Shown here piece by piece: positions 63,901 to 64,000 of a stretch of 64,000 bases of DNA. The stretch covers positions 20,642,721-20,706,720 of the forward strand of contig NW_025062479.1 of NCBI RefSeq assembly GCF_000002995.4, written 5' to 3'. The notes beneath the pieces were generated by a model. It did not search any database, was not told where the DNA came from, and saw only the letters and a program-made list of their open reading frames with translations. A program made the position numbers and the translations under genes. This DNA comes from Brugia malayi (taxonomy: Eukaryota > Nematoda > Chromadorea > Rhabditida > Onchocercidae). The stretch's first letter is position 1. Each line of letters opens with the position of its first letter.

Positions 63901-64000
63901 AAAATGAGCATAAACAATTGAAAATTAAATAAATACTTAATTTCGCACTCTTTAATTGAAATTTGAATAATATTTAATCCATTACTTACAAATAAAAATT

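Larger units (their letters stand above)
57471..64000. other. Region upstream of the channel gene, no gene seen
   Basis: This is AT-rich sequence with poly(A)/poly(T) runs and only short, family-less open frames. It presumably includes the channel promoter. It holds a 21-bp minisatellite (59,930-59,998) and a 25-bp duplication (60,877-60,934). Confidence 0.5.

Noticed and set aside
1..64000. tRNA, rRNA, spliced-leader RNA or CRISPR
   Set aside because: No B-box-like GGTTCGANNCC, no leader RNA sequence and no spaced repeats were found on reading both strands; a covariance-model scan would settle tRNAs.
1..64000. Wolbachia or other bacterial DNA inserted in the nuclear genome
   Set aside because: No bacterial-type long open frame or operon was seen; the only organelle-derived segment is the cox1 fragment.

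Overview
The window is AT-rich eukaryotic DNA with many short introns, long poly(A)/poly(T) runs and sparse genes. It is most probably nuclear DNA of a nematode, and a filarial worm fits best. The basis is the intron style (TTTCAG-type acceptors), a cluster of secreted-type serpins, a worm-like KCNQ potassium channel, and a decayed nuclear copy of mitochondrial cox1 that reads sensibly only with TGA as Trp. The species cannot be fixed from the sequence alone. No Wolbachia-like or other bacterial genes were seen.

Layout. (1) Positions 1-16,454 hold three serpin genes. Serpin A (+) is cut by the left edge, and its last four exons are present (to 1059). Serpin B (-, 4909 to 2643) is tail-to-tail with A. 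Serpin C (+, 14,571-16,454) is complete. B and C share seven exons with the same intron positions and phases and nearly identical exon sizes (74, 173, 212, 192/195, 204, 159, then the last exon), so the cluster arose by duplication. (2) The 9.7 kb gap between B and C has no gene I can support. It holds a cox1 NUMT (about 8,320-8,580), a dispersed direct repeat (about 7,952 and 10,489), a perfect hairpin (7,112-7,152) and small tandem duplications. (3) From 57,447 down to 19,508 on the minus strand lies one large gene for a KCNQ/KQT voltage-gated potassium channel. I model it as 18 exons and about 1,039 residues, with all splice phases consistent. It is closest to the KCNQ1-like (kqt-2/kqt-3) branch. 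(4) Its first visible intron is about 21.7 kb. It contains a 1.77 kb mixed CATT/CATTT array (36,840-38,612), a small GC-rich patch beside it, a fossil non-LTR retrotransposon in antisense orientation (about 41,420-43,260) and a long purine tract. (5) Positions 57,448-64,000 look non-coding.

Function. The predicted reactive loops of the serpins differ sharply. A and C both place Arg at P1 (Arg-Met and Arg-Ile), which suggests inhibition of trypsin-like proteases. B has charged residues in its hinge and a C-terminal tail, which suggests loss of inhibition or a new role. The channel has a complete voltage sensor, pore, calmodulin-binding helix A, helix B and C-terminal assembly coils. Its pore reads TVGYGD, and the linker between helices A and B is unusually long.
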